This document shows positions 44,316 to 53,466 of a DNA stretch of 64,000 bases, one piece after another (positions within the stretch are counted from its first letter, which is position 1; the number at the start of each line of letters is the position of its first letter). The DNA lies in contig NZ_CP041403.1 of assembly GCF_014844135.1 (NCBI RefSeq), positions 1,488,001 through 1,552,000 on the forward strand. The letters run 5' to 3'. The notes under the pieces were generated by a model. It searched no databases, was not told the DNA's origin, and was given only the letters and a program-made list of their open reading frames with translations. This DNA comes from Arcobacter sp. FWKO B. Its GTDB lineage: Bacteria > Campylobacterota > Campylobacteria > Campylobacterales > Arcobacteraceae. The position numbers were made by a program, and so were the translations under genes.

Positions 44316-44999
44316 TCAATCCTTTAAATGATGTACCAAAATAGCAGTAGCACTAGATACATTTAGTGAGTCAAATTCTCTAGCCATTTTAATTGATATT
44401 TTATAATCAAGTTTTTTTAAGACTTTATTTTGTATACCACTACCTTCATTACCAACTACAAGCGCTATTTTATGTAAATTTTGTTTAAAGTTCTTTATAT
44501 TTTCACCATCCATATCTGCACCAATGACTGAAAATTTTTCAAATTTTAATTGATTTATCAAATCACTTATATCAAAATGGTTTAATATTGGCATATCCAA
44601 AGCTGCTCCTGCACTACTTCTTATGATTGCTTCAAGTTTTAAATCTCTTATTCCTGTAACAATAACGCCATCAACACCAAGTGCATATGAAGTTCTTATA
44701 ATAGCACCAATATTACCAACATCAGTAAGCCCATCTAATATGACTAAAAATTTAGATTTTTTTAGATCATTTATATTTGCAAAACCTATATCTGATATAT
44801 TTAAGAAAAAGCCTTGATGATTACCACCATGAGCTAATGCTTGAGCTTTTTTAGCGTCAAGTTTAATAATAGGTTTATTAAGCTTTGCAAATTTAGAAAA
44901 CAACTTTTTATCGATCTCTTTGCCGAGTAATACTTCTTCTATTAGATGCGGGTGTTTTTCTAGTACAAATAGTACGATTTGTTTACCATATATTATCAT
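44316..44999 (-). CDS. rlmB: TrmH/RlmB-family 23S rRNA 2'-O-methyltransferase
   Basis: The 227-residue SPOUT methyltransferase has an N-terminal L30e-like substrate-binding part (YGKQIVLFVLEKHPHLIEEV) and the trefoil-knot domain with LDGLTDVGNIGAIIRTSYALG, ALVVGNEGSGI and IKMAREFDSLNVSSATAIL. RlmB methylates G2251 of 23S rRNA in E. coli; relatives act on tRNA, so the exact target is inferred. It overlaps rsmI by four bases. Confidence 0.9.
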   Translation of the reverse strand: MIIYGKQIVLFVLEKHPHLIEEVLLGKEIDKKLFSKFAKLNKPIIKLDAKKAQALAHGGNHQGFFLNISDIGFANINDLKKSKFLVILDGLTDVGNIGAIIRTSYALGVDGVIVTGIRDLKLEAIIRSSAGAALDMPILNHFDISDLINQLKFEKFSVIGADMDGENIKNFKQNLHKIALVVGNEGSGIQNKVLKKLDYKISIKMAREFDSLNVSSATAILVHHLKD

Positions 45000-45817
45000 T
45001 TGTTTATTTTATCCAAAAATTCCTCATAAGCAACTTTTGGAGTTATCCCTTTTAATTTAGCTATTAATTTTGCTTTTTGTTTTGGAGGCATATCCAAATC
45101 TTTTATATCATCAAAGTCTAGCAGATTACCATCATTATGTAATCCTTGTATTACAACAACCCATTCACCTTTTATATCAACAGATTTTAGATTATTATAA
45201 AGCTCTTGAACACTCCCTTTATATGTACTTTGGTAAAGTTTTGTTAGTTCTTTTGCCAAAAATATAGTTCTATCTTTATCTATTGATAGTAGCTCTTTTA
45301 AAAGTATTAACACTCTTTTTGGAGATTCATATAAAATTGTGTTATATCCCATATTCAGGATATTTTTTAGTTCTTGTAGTCTATTTTGTTCTTTATGGGG
45401 TAAAAATCCATAAAATAAAAATTCTTTCTCTTCAAATCCACTCATTGCATATGCACAAAGTAGGGCATTTGCACCTGGAAGTACATCATATTGTATATTG
45501 TTTTGGATACAAAAGTTCACTATTTTAGCACCTGGATCACTTATACAAGGCATACCAGCATCACTAAGGTATACAATATTTTTTGATAAATCCATATTTT
45601 TTAGAGTTTCTAAAAAGGAGCTCTCATTGTGAGAGTGGACAGAGATAAAGTCTTTTTGATTGAATGTTATAGAAAGTTTGTCAGAAATTAGATGCAAAAG
45701 TCGTTTTGTGACTCTTGTATCTTCACAAAGTAAAACTTCTGCACCTTCTAAAACCTTGATAGTACGATATGAAATATCCTCAAGGTTTCCTATTGGAGTA
45801 GGTACAAAAGTTATCAC
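44996..45817 (-). CDS. rsmI: 16S rRNA 2'-O-methyltransferase RsmI
   Basis: The 273-residue protein has the tetrapyrrole-methylase fold of RsmI: VPTPIGNLEDISYRTIKVL at the N-terminus, CEDTRVTKRLL, YLSDAGMPCISDPGAKIV, and FLPHKEQNR with LYESPKRV. RsmI methylates the ribose of C1402 in 16S rRNA. The start is a GTG at 45817; the conserved N-terminus begins immediately. It lies 12 bases after rpmE and overlaps rlmB. Confidence 0.94.
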   Translation of the reverse strand: MITFVPTPIGNLEDISYRTIKVLEGAEVLLCEDTRVTKRLLHLISDKLSITFNQKDFISVHSHNESSFLETLKNMDLSKNIVYLSDAGMPCISDPGAKIVNFCIQNNIQYDVLPGANALLCAYAMSGFEEKEFLFYGFLPHKEQNRLQELKNILNMGYNTILYESPKRVLILLKELLSIDKDRTIFLAKELTKLYQSTYKGSVQELYNNLKSVDIKGEWVVVIQGLHNDGNLLDFDDIKDLDMPPKQKAKLIAKLKGITPKVAYEEFLDKINK

Positions 45818-45829
45818 TTTAGTGTATAA

Positions 45830-46030
45830 TTATTTCATTGCATATTTAGCTTTGAATTTCTCAACTCTACCTGCAGCATCAACCATTTTTTGCTCACCTG
45901 TGAAAAATGGGTGGCAAGATGAACAAATATCTACTCTTAATGATTCACTATTTGATTTAGTTTCAAAAGTGTTTCCACATGCACAACTAACTGTACAAGC
46001 TTTGTAATCTGGGTGAATGTCTTTTTTCAT
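45830..46030 (-). CDS. rpmE: 50S ribosomal protein L31, zinc-binding form
   Basis: The 66-residue protein has the L31 pattern MKKDIHPDY, then C-A-C and [10 protein letters not shown]. The cysteines of CACG and ICSSC form the zinc site, so this is the zinc-containing type; zinc-starved cells often switch to a cysteine-free paralogue, which is not in this window. AAGGAAAAC precedes the ATG. Confidence 0.97.
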   Translation of the reverse strand: MKKDIHPDYKACTVSCACGNTFETKSNSESLRVDICSSCHPFFTGEQKMVDAAGRVEKFKAKYAMK

Positions 46031-46092
46031 TTTGTTTTCCTTGGACTTATTTTAATCACTATGTAATACATTTTACATTTTAAAGTTTGTGA

Positions 46093-46974
46093 TTATACCA
46101 AAAAATTCTTAAAAATAGCTTTTTTAATATTACTAAGAGAATCTTTAGTGTGTGTTGGGAGTTGAGTTTTATTAAAAGTTCTTTGCTTTTTGGCTAGTTG
46201 AGCAGTATGTATTGATATTAGATCAAGCAACTCTTTTTTAGTACTTTTGCCATCAAGATAATCCAATGTTTCGATAATTCCTATTGATTTCATAGAGTTA
46301 AGATTTCTAGGGTATTTTTTTTCTAGATATATCACTTCATCAATAAGCCCATCTTCAATCATTTTTATAGTTCTTAAGTTGATTCGTTGCCTAAGTAGCT
46401 CTATATCCCACTCTATTTCAAAAATATCAATATCTTTAATAATAGGTATTTTCTTATAATTTTCAAAAAAAAGTGATGGTGACATATTGGAGGATTTATA
46501 TATATTGTATGCTTTTTCAATTCTATATGTATCATTTTTATCTATTTTTAACATATAAGTAGGGTCAATCTCTACTAGCATATCATAAGCCTCTTGGTGA
46601 GAAATATCAATTTTCTGATTTGTCGTTGGGTATTCATTAATGCTCAACCCATCTATGAGTGATTTTAGATAAAAACTACTACCACCTGTAATTATCAAAT
46701 TTTTGTTATGAGTTAGGGCGTAGTGGTATGCTTCATTATAACAATCAATAAAATCCATAATACCAAATTGATATGATGGGTATACCACATCTATACCAAA
46801 ATGTAAAATGCCTTGCATCTCATCTTTTGTTGGTTTTGCTGAAGCGATATCTATTTCTTTATATACGCTAAGTGAATCAAGAGAAAGTATTATAGAGTCA
46901 GTTTTAAGTGCTACTTCTATGCTTAGTGCACTTTTACCTGAAGCAGTGGTTCCTATTATAGCTATTTGTTTCAT
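46093..46974 (-). CDS. miaA: tRNA dimethylallyltransferase MiaA
   Basis: The 293-residue protein has the P-loop IIGTTASGKSALS, the DSLSVYKEIDIASAKPT motif, HFGIDVVYPSYQF and TGGSSFYLKSLIDG. MiaA adds a dimethylallyl group to A37 of tRNAs that read UNN codons. The protein is slightly short, as in other members of the group. It lies about 30 bases after tRNA-Arg on the same strand, and upstream of rpmE. Confidence 0.95.
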   Translation of the reverse strand: MKQIAIIGTTASGKSALSIEVALKTDSIILSLDSLSVYKEIDIASAKPTKDEMQGILHFGIDVVYPSYQFGIMDFIDCYNEAYHYALTHNKNLIITGGSSFYLKSLIDGLSINEYPTTNQKIDISHQEAYDMLVEIDPTYMLKIDKNDTYRIEKAYNIYKSSNMSPSLFFENYKKIPIIKDIDIFEIEWDIELLRQRINLRTIKMIEDGLIDEVIYLEKKYPRNLNSMKSIGIIETLDYLDGKSTKKELLDLISIHTAQLAKKQRTFNKTQLPTHTKDSLSNIKKAIFKNFLV

Positions 46975-47005
46975 ATCGTATTTTAACTTTTTGGGACTTA
47001 AAAGA

Positions 47006-47082
47006 TGGTGCGCCCAGAAGGAATCGAACCCTCAGCCTTCTGATCCGAAGTCAGACGCTCTATCCAGTTGAGCTATGGACGC
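47006..47082 (-). tRNA. tRNA-Arg (TCG)
   Basis: The minus strand folds into a cloverleaf starting GCGTCCA and ending TGGGCGC, discriminator A and an encoded CCA. The anticodon loop CTTCGGA gives TCG, for CGN arginine codons. The T-loop GTTCGATTC is present. Length 77 with CCA. Confidence 0.95.
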
Positions 47083-47086
47083 ATAA

Positions 47087-47115
47087 AAGTAAAAAGGGAT
47101 TGTACCCTTTTACTT
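47087..47115 (-). terminator. Terminator after folE
   Basis: A stem of 47087-47098 with 47105-47115, with one bulge, overlaps the folE stop. On the minus strand it is followed by a T-rich run (TTTTTACTTTTAT-like). It should end the era-gspE-gspF-folE transcript just ahead of tRNA-Arg. Confidence 0.6.
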
Positions 47116-47694
47116 GTTAAAAGATGATGAAATAATACTCATAAACTCATCTTTAGTTTTCTTATTTTCTTTGAAAAGCCCACGAAGTGCTGAAGTGACA
47201 GTTGTTGAGTTGATTTTTTGTACACCTCTCATTTCCATACACATATGTCTTGCATCAAGAACTACTGCTACACCTTTTGGATTTATAGCTTGACTTATTG
47301 CATCTGCTATTTGTTCTGTCATTTGTTCTTGTATTTGAAGTCGTCTTGCAAATACATTTACGACTCTTGGAATCTTACTAAGACCTACTACTTTACCATC
47401 AGGTATATAAGCAATATGAGCTTTTCCAATAATAGGCAATATATGGTGTTCGCACATAGAATAAAATTCTATATCTTTTACTACTACCATCTCATCGTTG
47501 GTAGTACTAAACATTGCTGAGCTTAATATTTCTTGAGGATCTTGGGCATAACCTTCACACATAAATTCATATGCTTTTCGGACTCTTGAAGGGGTCTTGA
47601 CTAAGCCCTCTCGACTAACATCTTCTCCAACATATTCTAATATATATTTGATAGCTTCTTCAAACTTTTGTTGTTCATCTAATGTTTTATTCAA
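47110..47694 (-). CDS. folE: GTP cyclohydrolase I
   Basis: The 194-residue protein has the FolE motifs: [21 protein letters not shown] (zinc cysteine and histidines), [21 protein letters not shown], and [11 protein letters not shown] (second zinc cysteine). It converts GTP to 7,8-dihydroneopterin triphosphate, the first step to folate. The start is TTG at 47694, with AAGGATT upstream. It lies 14 bases after the GspF-like gene, a chance-looking coupling of a folate enzyme to pilus genes. Confidence 0.95.
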   Translation of the reverse strand: MNKTLDEQQKFEEAIKYILEYVGEDVSREGLVKTPSRVRKAYEFMCEGYAQDPQEILSSAMFSTTNDEMVVVKDIEFYSMCEHHILPIIGKAHIAYIPDGKVVGLSKIPRVVNVFARRLQIQEQMTEQIADAISQAINPKGVAVVLDARHMCMEMRGVQKINSTTVTSALRGLFKENKKTKDEFMSIISSSFNK

Positions 47695-47708
47695 AATTAA
47701 TCCTTTTT

Positions 47709-48881
47709 TTACCTAATAATGTTTCCCATTTCCCATATTGGTAACATTAAAGCTAATACTAACCACATAATAATAACAGCTATAAAAAGTAAAAAAACAG
47801 GTTCAATCAAAGAAGAGAACGATTTTATTCTTTCTTCAAGTTTTGATTTGTATATATTTTCTAACTCTTTTGTTATTTGGGGTATAGTATTGCTTATTTC
47901 ACCACTATATATAAGTTTGTAACAAAGTTCATCAAAAAGCTCTGACTTTTCAAAAGCTTTGTGTATCATACTACCACTTTGAATATCTTTTTCAATCATT
48001 TGTAATTTGCTTAATACAAAACTATTTGTAGAAATCAATTGTGCATTTTGAAGTGATTGAACAAAGCTATATTTTGAATCAAGTAAGCTACTTAATATCA
48101 GAAAAAAGCGATGTATATTCCAAAGGGAAATAATTTTACTAACAAGTGGTATTTTATTAAAAAGTATTTTATCCATTTTTAGTTTAAAATCAAAAGAGGT
48201 TTTGATTTTAAAGTTAATTATCAAAGTAAAAACCAATAATAACAACAAAAAAATAAAGCCATAGTTTACAAAGGTATCTTTTGTGGAAAGGAGAAGTTTA
48301 GTAGCAAAAGGTAGATTTGAGTTAAATTGTATATACAATATCTCAAACTGTGGAACAACAATATTAAAAATTATAAGTAGTGCCAAGAATAAAAATATTG
48401 TTACTATTATTGGATAAGTGATAGCAGTTAAAACCATTTTTTTACTTTTATTTGAGATCTCTAAAATTAGATTTAGATTTTGAATAGCTTGCTTTATATC
48501 ACCGCTTAAAAAACCTATTTTAAAAAAAAGTATTGGTAAAATACCGATGGTTTTCTTGTGCTTTTCAAGTGCTATATCAACTTGTTTTCCACTATTTAGT
48601 GCTTGATTTATATCACTTAAAATCTCTTTATGATAGCTGTTTTGTGTATTTTTTAGAAGTAAATTGATACCATCACTAAAACTTAAGCTAGAATTTAATA
48701 TTACTCCTAGTTCTTTAAAAAGTATATCATGATTATTTGTTTTTATAGTTGGCAACTTAAATTTAGAGTATTCTTTTATTGATATAATATCATAAGAAAG
48801 TGATATGTCCTCTTTTGAATTTGCTTTGATTATGGAGTGTTTTATCTTTCCATCTTTTAAATATGTGATTTTATACTTCAT
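47709..48881 (-). CDS. gspF: GspF/CtsF-type inner-membrane platform protein
   Basis: The 390-residue protein has two GspF domains (about 60-180 and 260-380) with three long hydrophobic helices near 155-180, 205-228 and 360-385, plus a short N-terminal domain. It is the platform of a type II secretion or type IV pilus-like machine. In Campylobacter the equivalent pair CtsE-CtsF is needed for DNA uptake. It starts 8 bases after gspE. No pilin or secretin gene is next to it here. Confidence 0.87.
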   Translation of the reverse strand: MKYKITYLKDGKIKHSIIKANSKEDISLSYDIISIKEYSKFKLPTIKTNNHDILFKELGVILNSSLSFSDGINLLLKNTQNSYHKEILSDINQALNSGKQVDIALEKHKKTIGILPILFFKIGFLSGDIKQAIQNLNLILEISNKSKKMVLTAITYPIIVTIFLFLALLIIFNIVVPQFEILYIQFNSNLPFATKLLLSTKDTFVNYGFIFLLLLLVFTLIINFKIKTSFDFKLKMDKILFNKIPLVSKIISLWNIHRFFLILSSLLDSKYSFVQSLQNAQLISTNSFVLSKLQMIEKDIQSGSMIHKAFEKSELFDELCYKLIYSGEISNTIPQITKELENIYKSKLEERIKSFSSLIEPVFLLFIAVIIMWLVLALMLPIWEMGNIIR

Positions 48882-48889
48882 TATAAAAC

Positions 48890-50263
48890 TTAGCTTTGAA
48901 TTGCAAACAAAAGCTCATCTTTTGTTGTAATATTTTTTGATATTTTATTTAATCCATCTTGATAGATAGTCGTAAATCCACTATTTATGGCATTTTCATA
49001 CATCTCATTATAAGTTGCTTTTTTTGATATTAGGTTTGAAAAATCATTACTGATATCTAATACTTCACTTATAATAGTTCTAGATTTGAATCCTGTGTTA
49101 TTGCACTCTTTGCAACCTGTTTGATTGGAGTTATTACAATGTTGGCATAATATTCTTACAAGTCTTTGTGCTATCACGCATTTTAGTACTGATGCTATCA
49201 AAAAACTTTCACTTTCTAGATCAAGTAGTCTATGAATAGTACTAATTGCATCATTGGTATGAAGTGTAGCTAGGACAAGATGTCCAGTCATTGCAGCTGT
49301 TATAGCACTCTTTAAAGATAACGCATCTCTTATTTCTCCAATTAAAAGAATATCTGGATCTTGTCTTAAAATATTTTTTAAGATTTCGCTATAAGTAAGA
49401 TTTAGTTCATAATTGAGTGAAATCTGTGTTATATCATCAATTTTATATTCAACTGGATCTTCAATAGTGATAATCTTTTTATTAGTTTGTTTTAGTTCTT
49501 TGATAATTGAATAAAGTGTTGTAGTTTTACCACTTCCTGTAGGACCAGTTACTAGTATCATGCCACTAGAAAGAGAAATCTTTTGTTTTATTATTTCTAA
49601 TGCAATATCATTAAAGCCAATTTTACTTAAATCAAATTTATCAAAATTCTTCTGTAATATTCTTATAACTATAGACTCACCATTAATAGTAGGCATTGTT
49701 GAGATTCTAAAATCATAATCATTAAGCTCTGTTAATGTAAATCGCCCATTTTGAGGAAGACGGCGTTGAGTTATATCTAGATTTGAATAGAGTTTTAAAA
49801 TAGAGCTAATTATAGGTGCTAAAGTAGAGTCAAATTTAAAAAAGTTAATTAATACACCATCTACTCTAATTTTACAACTAAATGAGGTGGAAGTATTTTC
49901 AAGATGTATATCACTACCATGTTTTTCTATAGCAAAAGCTACTATATTTTGTATGAATATATTTACAAGATTTTCTTTTGAACTATTTTTCATAATTTGT
50001 TCTGATATATTAAAAAGATTTTGTTTTATTTTTAAATGATTTAGTTCAAATAAAAGCTCTTTTTCTTCAAAAATTACAGGCTTGATTAGTTTATGGGAAA
50101 TAGATTGTATCAAATCAATATTAGATAAAAGTGTAGTTGCTATTTTGATAAATAGTTCATTTTCTTCGATAGGTAGAAATAAGTATTGTGTTAGAATGTT
50201 ATAATCAAATTTAGTAGATATACTGTAATCAATATAAATATCTTTTAACTTACAATCTCTCAC
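48890..50263 (-). CDS. gspE: GspE/CtsE-type secretion ATPase
   Basis: The 457-residue ATPase has HGSDIHLEN, the Walker A motif VTGPTGSGKTTTLY near residue 238, the Asp box IITIEDPVEY, the Walker B-type ILRQDPDILLIGEIRD and TGHLVLATLHTND. The tetracysteine zinc module is CQHCNN with CKECNN near 375-390, as in GspE/PilB. It would drive pseudopilus or pilus assembly, probably for DNA uptake. The start is GTG and overlaps the preceding stop (GTGA). The N-terminal domain is shorter than in classical PilB. Confidence 0.92.
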   Translation of the reverse strand: MRDCKLKDIYIDYSISTKFDYNILTQYLFLPIEENELFIKIATTLLSNIDLIQSISHKLIKPVIFEEKELLFELNHLKIKQNLFNISEQIMKNSSKENLVNIFIQNIVAFAIEKHGSDIHLENTSTSFSCKIRVDGVLINFFKFDSTLAPIISSILKLYSNLDITQRRLPQNGRFTLTELNDYDFRISTMPTINGESIVIRILQKNFDKFDLSKIGFNDIALEIIKQKISLSSGMILVTGPTGSGKTTTLYSIIKELKQTNKKIITIEDPVEYKIDDITQISLNYELNLTYSEILKNILRQDPDILLIGEIRDALSLKSAITAAMTGHLVLATLHTNDAISTIHRLLDLESESFLIASVLKCVIAQRLVRILCQHCNNSNQTGCKECNNTGFKSRTIISEVLDISNDFSNLISKKATYNEMYENAINSGFTTIYQDGLNKISKNITTKDELLFAIQS

Positions 50264-50940
50264 AATTTTACCCTAATAATCTCTTTTTGATTGGAAAATA
50301 TTGCACTATCTGATTCAATTGAGATAAGTTTATATTTTTTGTAAGTTTCACCAATTTTTATAAATTCTTTATCTATTAAGACATAGTTATCAAAGATTGC
50401 TTTTAGTTTTATTGGCTCTTTTGCTGTTGTTTGTTTAATGTCTCTAATAAAAGGATTTTGTATCTTATCAAGGTCACGCAATAGTCCTTTATGATCATAT
50501 TTTTTGGTTCTATCTTCAGATATTATTGTTGTTTCTAAAAGAAGACTTTTATTATTGTTCGTAAGATTTAGAGTAATTGTTTGAAAACTATAATCTTTTT
50601 CAATTTCATAAATAAAATTCATAATACCTTTAAATCCACCTTGTGCAGATAATGATATCTCCCCTTTTTTAAATGTATCAATTGCATATATTTTTATACC
50701 ATACCGTTTACTCTTTATTTCAATTTGTTTTAATATTTCTAGGGTTTGGTTTGGTTGTTTTGGAAGTTCAATTTTATTTGGTAACTCAGTATTTGTGATA
50801 TGTTCGTTTGGGATAGGATGGTTTATTATATAAATATAAATGTATATTAAATAGGCAAATATTATAATAGGGATTAGATACAATTCAATTTTTTGATATG
50901 GCTTTAATGAATCATAATATTCCCTTATCTTCAATAACAA
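50260..50940 (-). CDS. PilO/GspM-like single-pass membrane protein
   Basis: The TTG at 50940 gives 226 residues. GGAG lies seven bases before it and only one base before a TTG at 50946, so the later TTG is preferred. The protein has one transmembrane helix (about 22-42) and a soluble domain whose segment GEISLSAQGGFKGIMNFIYEIE near 115-135 matches the PilO/GspM type fold. The rest is lysine-rich and without a named motif. It would belong to the inner-membrane alignment complex of the GspE-GspF system. The start lies inside the end of the upstream gene. Confidence 0.68.
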   Translation of the reverse strand: MLLKIREYYDSLKPYQKIELYLIPIIIFAYLIYIYIYIINHPIPNEHITNTELPNKIELPKQPNQTLEILKQIEIKSKRYGIKIYAIDTFKKGEISLSAQGGFKGIMNFIYEIEKDYSFQTITLNLTNNNKSLLLETTIISEDRTKKYDHKGLLRDLDKIQNPFIRDIKQTTAKEPIKLKAIFDNYVLIDKEFIKIGETYKKYKLISIESDSAIFSNQKEIIRVKL

Positions 50941-51823
50941 ATTCAATCTCCATAATATGATGATTTGTTAGATTATCATAAATAATCTTTTTAATTGCTA
51001 AATTATTATCATATTTTGAAGCAAATTCAAAAAGTTTTTCTTTATTTTCACTTTTTAATATCGCTTTTAGAAGATTTTGTTCTATATTTATGGATTGTAA
51101 GATTATTTGTTGTTTGTTAAGATTTAAAAATAGTTCGTTAATATATTCAGAAATTTGGTATTTTTCTTGAACTTCTATAGTTCTTTCAACCAATTCTTGG
51201 GTAGATTTTTGTTCAGAGGAAATTTGATGTGGTTTGTTGAGTATCATAAACAATATATAAGCAATAGATAAAGTAATAGTTGCAACAAAAGCTAGTAATA
51301 TTTTAAATTCAAAATTATTCTCAAAAGTTATGTAATAAAAATTAGATTTTTCTATTTGTTTAGTTTTTAGTTTATCAAATTGGTCTTGTTTTATATAAGT
51401 GAACTCAAAAGTATAAATGCCATAATTTCTTCCTATATAATCACTTAATTCATCTATTGTAAAATCACTTTCAAAGGTTTTAAAATAAATAGCTTTACTA
51501 TTTTTATAAACATAAATTCCCCTTTTATATATAAATACTCTATATCCATCTTTTTGGATATCAAATAAATCAAATGCATTAGAAAAAAGTTCACATTCTA
51601 AAATAAAATCTTTTTCATTGCATTCAAATAATACTATTTCATATTGTTTTAGATGTGGATTATATAGCAGTAAACTTTTTGTTTTTGAAGTAATTATGTA
51701 GTTATTGTCACCAGCAAGAGTTTGTATAAACTCTTTTTGATGGTTTTTCTCTATTAGAGAATTTATATTTTTAGTTAATATTTTGTATTTAGTAGAATCA
51801 ATAATGCAACTATTAGTTTGCAT
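50912..51823 (-). CDS. Pilus-platform membrane protein (PilN/GspL-like position)
   Basis: The 303-residue protein has a cytoplasmic N-terminal part of about 170 residues, one transmembrane helix (about 175-196) and a C-terminal part that includes a helical stretch and a possible ferredoxin-like end (IMEIEFVIEDKG). The layout resembles a GspL- or PilM-PilN-like component, but no signature is clear. Its position before a PilO-like gene, gspE and gspF supports a role in the same machine, possibly DNA uptake. It overlaps the era stop by 11 bases. Confidence 0.65.
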   Translation of the reverse strand: MQTNSCIIDSTKYKILTKNINSLIEKNHQKEFIQTLAGDNNYIITSKTKSLLLYNPHLKQYEIVLFECNEKDFILECELFSNAFDLFDIQKDGYRVFIYKRGIYVYKNSKAIYFKTFESDFTIDELSDYIGRNYGIYTFEFTYIKQDQFDKLKTKQIEKSNFYYITFENNFEFKILLAFVATITLSIAYILFMILNKPHQISSEQKSTQELVERTIEVQEKYQISEYINELFLNLNKQQIILQSINIEQNLLKAILKSENKEKLFEFASKYDNNLAIKKIIYDNLTNHHIMEIEFVIEDKGIL

Positions 51824-52715
51824 CTATATCATATCCCATATTTTTCAAACCTTCTTTGTTTTTGCTCCATCCTTTTTTGACCGAAACAAAAAGCTCTAAG
51901 TAAGCTTTTTTTTGACTTAACTTTTCAATTTTTTCTCTTGCAGCTTTGCCTATTCTTTTAATAGCTTCAGCATTTTTCCCTATTATCATCCCTTTTTGTG
52001 AATCTTTTTCTACTATTATTGTAGCTCTGATTACATCAACATTAGGTTTTTCCTCAATTTTATCTATCTTGACATCAGCTTCATAAGGTATTTCATCACT
52101 TATTTTTTCAAATACTGCTTCACGAATAAATTCTTTGTAGATATCTCTTAAATTATCTGTTGTTAAAATCTCAGTATCAAAAAGAGGAGGAGAATATGGA
52201 AGATTTTTACATATCAAATCCAGTAGATATTTAAGATCAGATGATTTTTTGATGGTAATTGGCATCATTGCAATATATTTATCACTATATTTTGCATATT
52301 CTGAACTTTTTGCTAATATCTCTTCATTACTTACCATATCTATTTTTGTAAGAAGTACTATATGAGGAGTATTTTTTTTATTTTTTTCTAGGAAACTTTC
52401 ATAGTGTGTAAGCTTATCTGTAACAGGAGCCAAAAAAACTATTAAATCACAATCCCCAATAGCTTTTAGTGCTTCATCAAGCATAAATTGATTGATAAGT
52501 TTTTCACTCTCATGAATCCCTGGAGTATCTACAAATATTATTTGATCATCACCATTCATTGCTATGATATTTGATCTTTTTCTTGTAGCATTAGCTTTGT
52601 GTGATACCATTGCTACTTTTTCACCAATAATCCAATTTAAAAGTGAACTTTTACCAGCATTGGGTCTACCTACGACTGCTACAAATCCACATTTTGTTTT
52701 TATATTTTTATCCAA
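51813..52715 (-). CDS. era: GTPase Era
   Basis: The 300-residue protein has GRPNAGKSSLLN (G1), VDTPGIHES (G3) and LTKIDMV (G4), then a C-terminal KH domain with GMIIGKNAEAIKRIG near 240. Era binds 16S rRNA and checks 30S maturation. It starts at a TTG with AAGGGAA upstream. It heads the run into the pilus-platform genes, with an 11-base overlap to the next gene. Confidence 0.95.
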   Translation of the reverse strand: MDKNIKTKCGFVAVVGRPNAGKSSLLNWIIGEKVAMVSHKANATRKRSNIIAMNGDDQIIFVDTPGIHESEKLINQFMLDEALKAIGDCDLIVFLAPVTDKLTHYESFLEKNKKNTPHIVLLTKIDMVSNEEILAKSSEYAKYSDKYIAMMPITIKKSSDLKYLLDLICKNLPYSPPLFDTEILTTDNLRDIYKEFIREAVFEKISDEIPYEADVKIDKIEEKPNVDVIRATIIVEKDSQKGMIIGKNAEAIKRIGKAAREKIEKLSQKKAYLELFVSVKKGWSKNKEGLKNMGYDIDAN

Positions 52716-52748
52716 ATATTTTCCCTTATATAATTAATAATTAAAAAT

Positions 52749-52798
52749 TATCGCTAGCGATACAATAGTTATTAATTATTCATTATTAGTTATTAATT
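52749..52798. repeat. Palindrome with nearby direct repeat between hisIE and era
   Basis: A 14-bp perfect palindrome centred on CGCTAGCG (52749-52762) lies in the AT-rich gap upstream of era. An 11-bp direct repeat, AGTTATTAATT, occurs at 52767-52777 and 52788-52798; the second copy covers the hisIE stop. It may be a regulatory or processing site; I did not find another copy in the window. Confidence 0.5.
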
Positions 52799-53466
52799 TC
52801 TCTTCTGTTTTTCTCTTCTATCCCACTAAGCCCAAATCTTCTAGCTAATTCTTGCTTTACTCTATCAGGAGAGATATTTTTAGCAGCAAGTGCTACTAGT
52901 ACATGATAAGTAATATCTGCTGCTTCATATATCATTTCTTCTGTATTATTATCTTTAAATGCAAAAGTAAACTCTCCCGCTTCTTCAACTATCTTTTTGA
53001 GCATAGAGTTATCTTTGCCATGAAGTAATTTTGCAGTATAAGATGATGAAGCATCAGCAGTTTTTCTCTCACAAATAGTATGGTAAAGAGTATCTATCAC
53101 ACCATAACTAGATGTTGTATCAACAAGAGGTTTTGCTATCTCTTTGCCTTCTACAGTTCTAAAAAAGCAGTTTTTTCTGCCAGTATGACAAGCAACACCT
53201 ACTTGTTCAACCTTAAGTAAAATAGTATCTTCATCACAATCAATTAAAACTTCTTTTACTTTTTGGATATGTCCGCTTGTTTCACCTTTTTTCCAAAGGC
53301 GTTGTTTGCTTCTGCTGTAATAGTGTGCTTCGTTTGTAGAAAGAGTAAGTTCTAATGCTTCTTTGTTAGTATATCCTAGCATCAACACTTCAAGAGTATT
53401 TATATCTTGGGTAATGACGGGAAGTAGCCCGTCACCTTTTTCCCAATCAAGTTTGCTGATATCCAT
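52786..53466 (-). CDS. hisI: Bifunctional HisIE (PRA-CH and PRA-PH)
   Basis: The 226-residue protein joins two histidine-pathway enzymes. The N-terminal cyclohydrolase (about 1-115) has [11 protein letters not shown], the DCDEDT metal site and the zinc cysteines in [12 protein letters not shown]. The C-terminal pyrophosphohydrolase (about 125-226) has [14 protein letters not shown] and [13 protein letters not shown]. It carries out steps two and three of histidine synthesis. TAATG overlap with the gene before couples the two, although their functions differ. Confidence 0.95.
   Translation of the reverse strand: MDISKLDWEKGDGLLPVITQDINTLEVLMLGYTNKEALELTLSTNEAHYYSRSKQRLWKKGETSGHIQKVKEVLIDCDEDTILLKVEQVGVACHTGRKNCFFRTVEGKEIAKPLVDTTSSYGVIDTLYHTICERKTADASSSYTAKLLHGKDNSMLKKIVEEAGEFTFAFKDNNTEEMIYEAADITYHVLVALAAKNISPDRVKQELARRFGLSGIEEKNRREINN

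Noticed and set aside
46808-47071. Plus-strand frame of 87 codons
   Set aside because: It is antisense to miaA and crosses tRNA-Arg.
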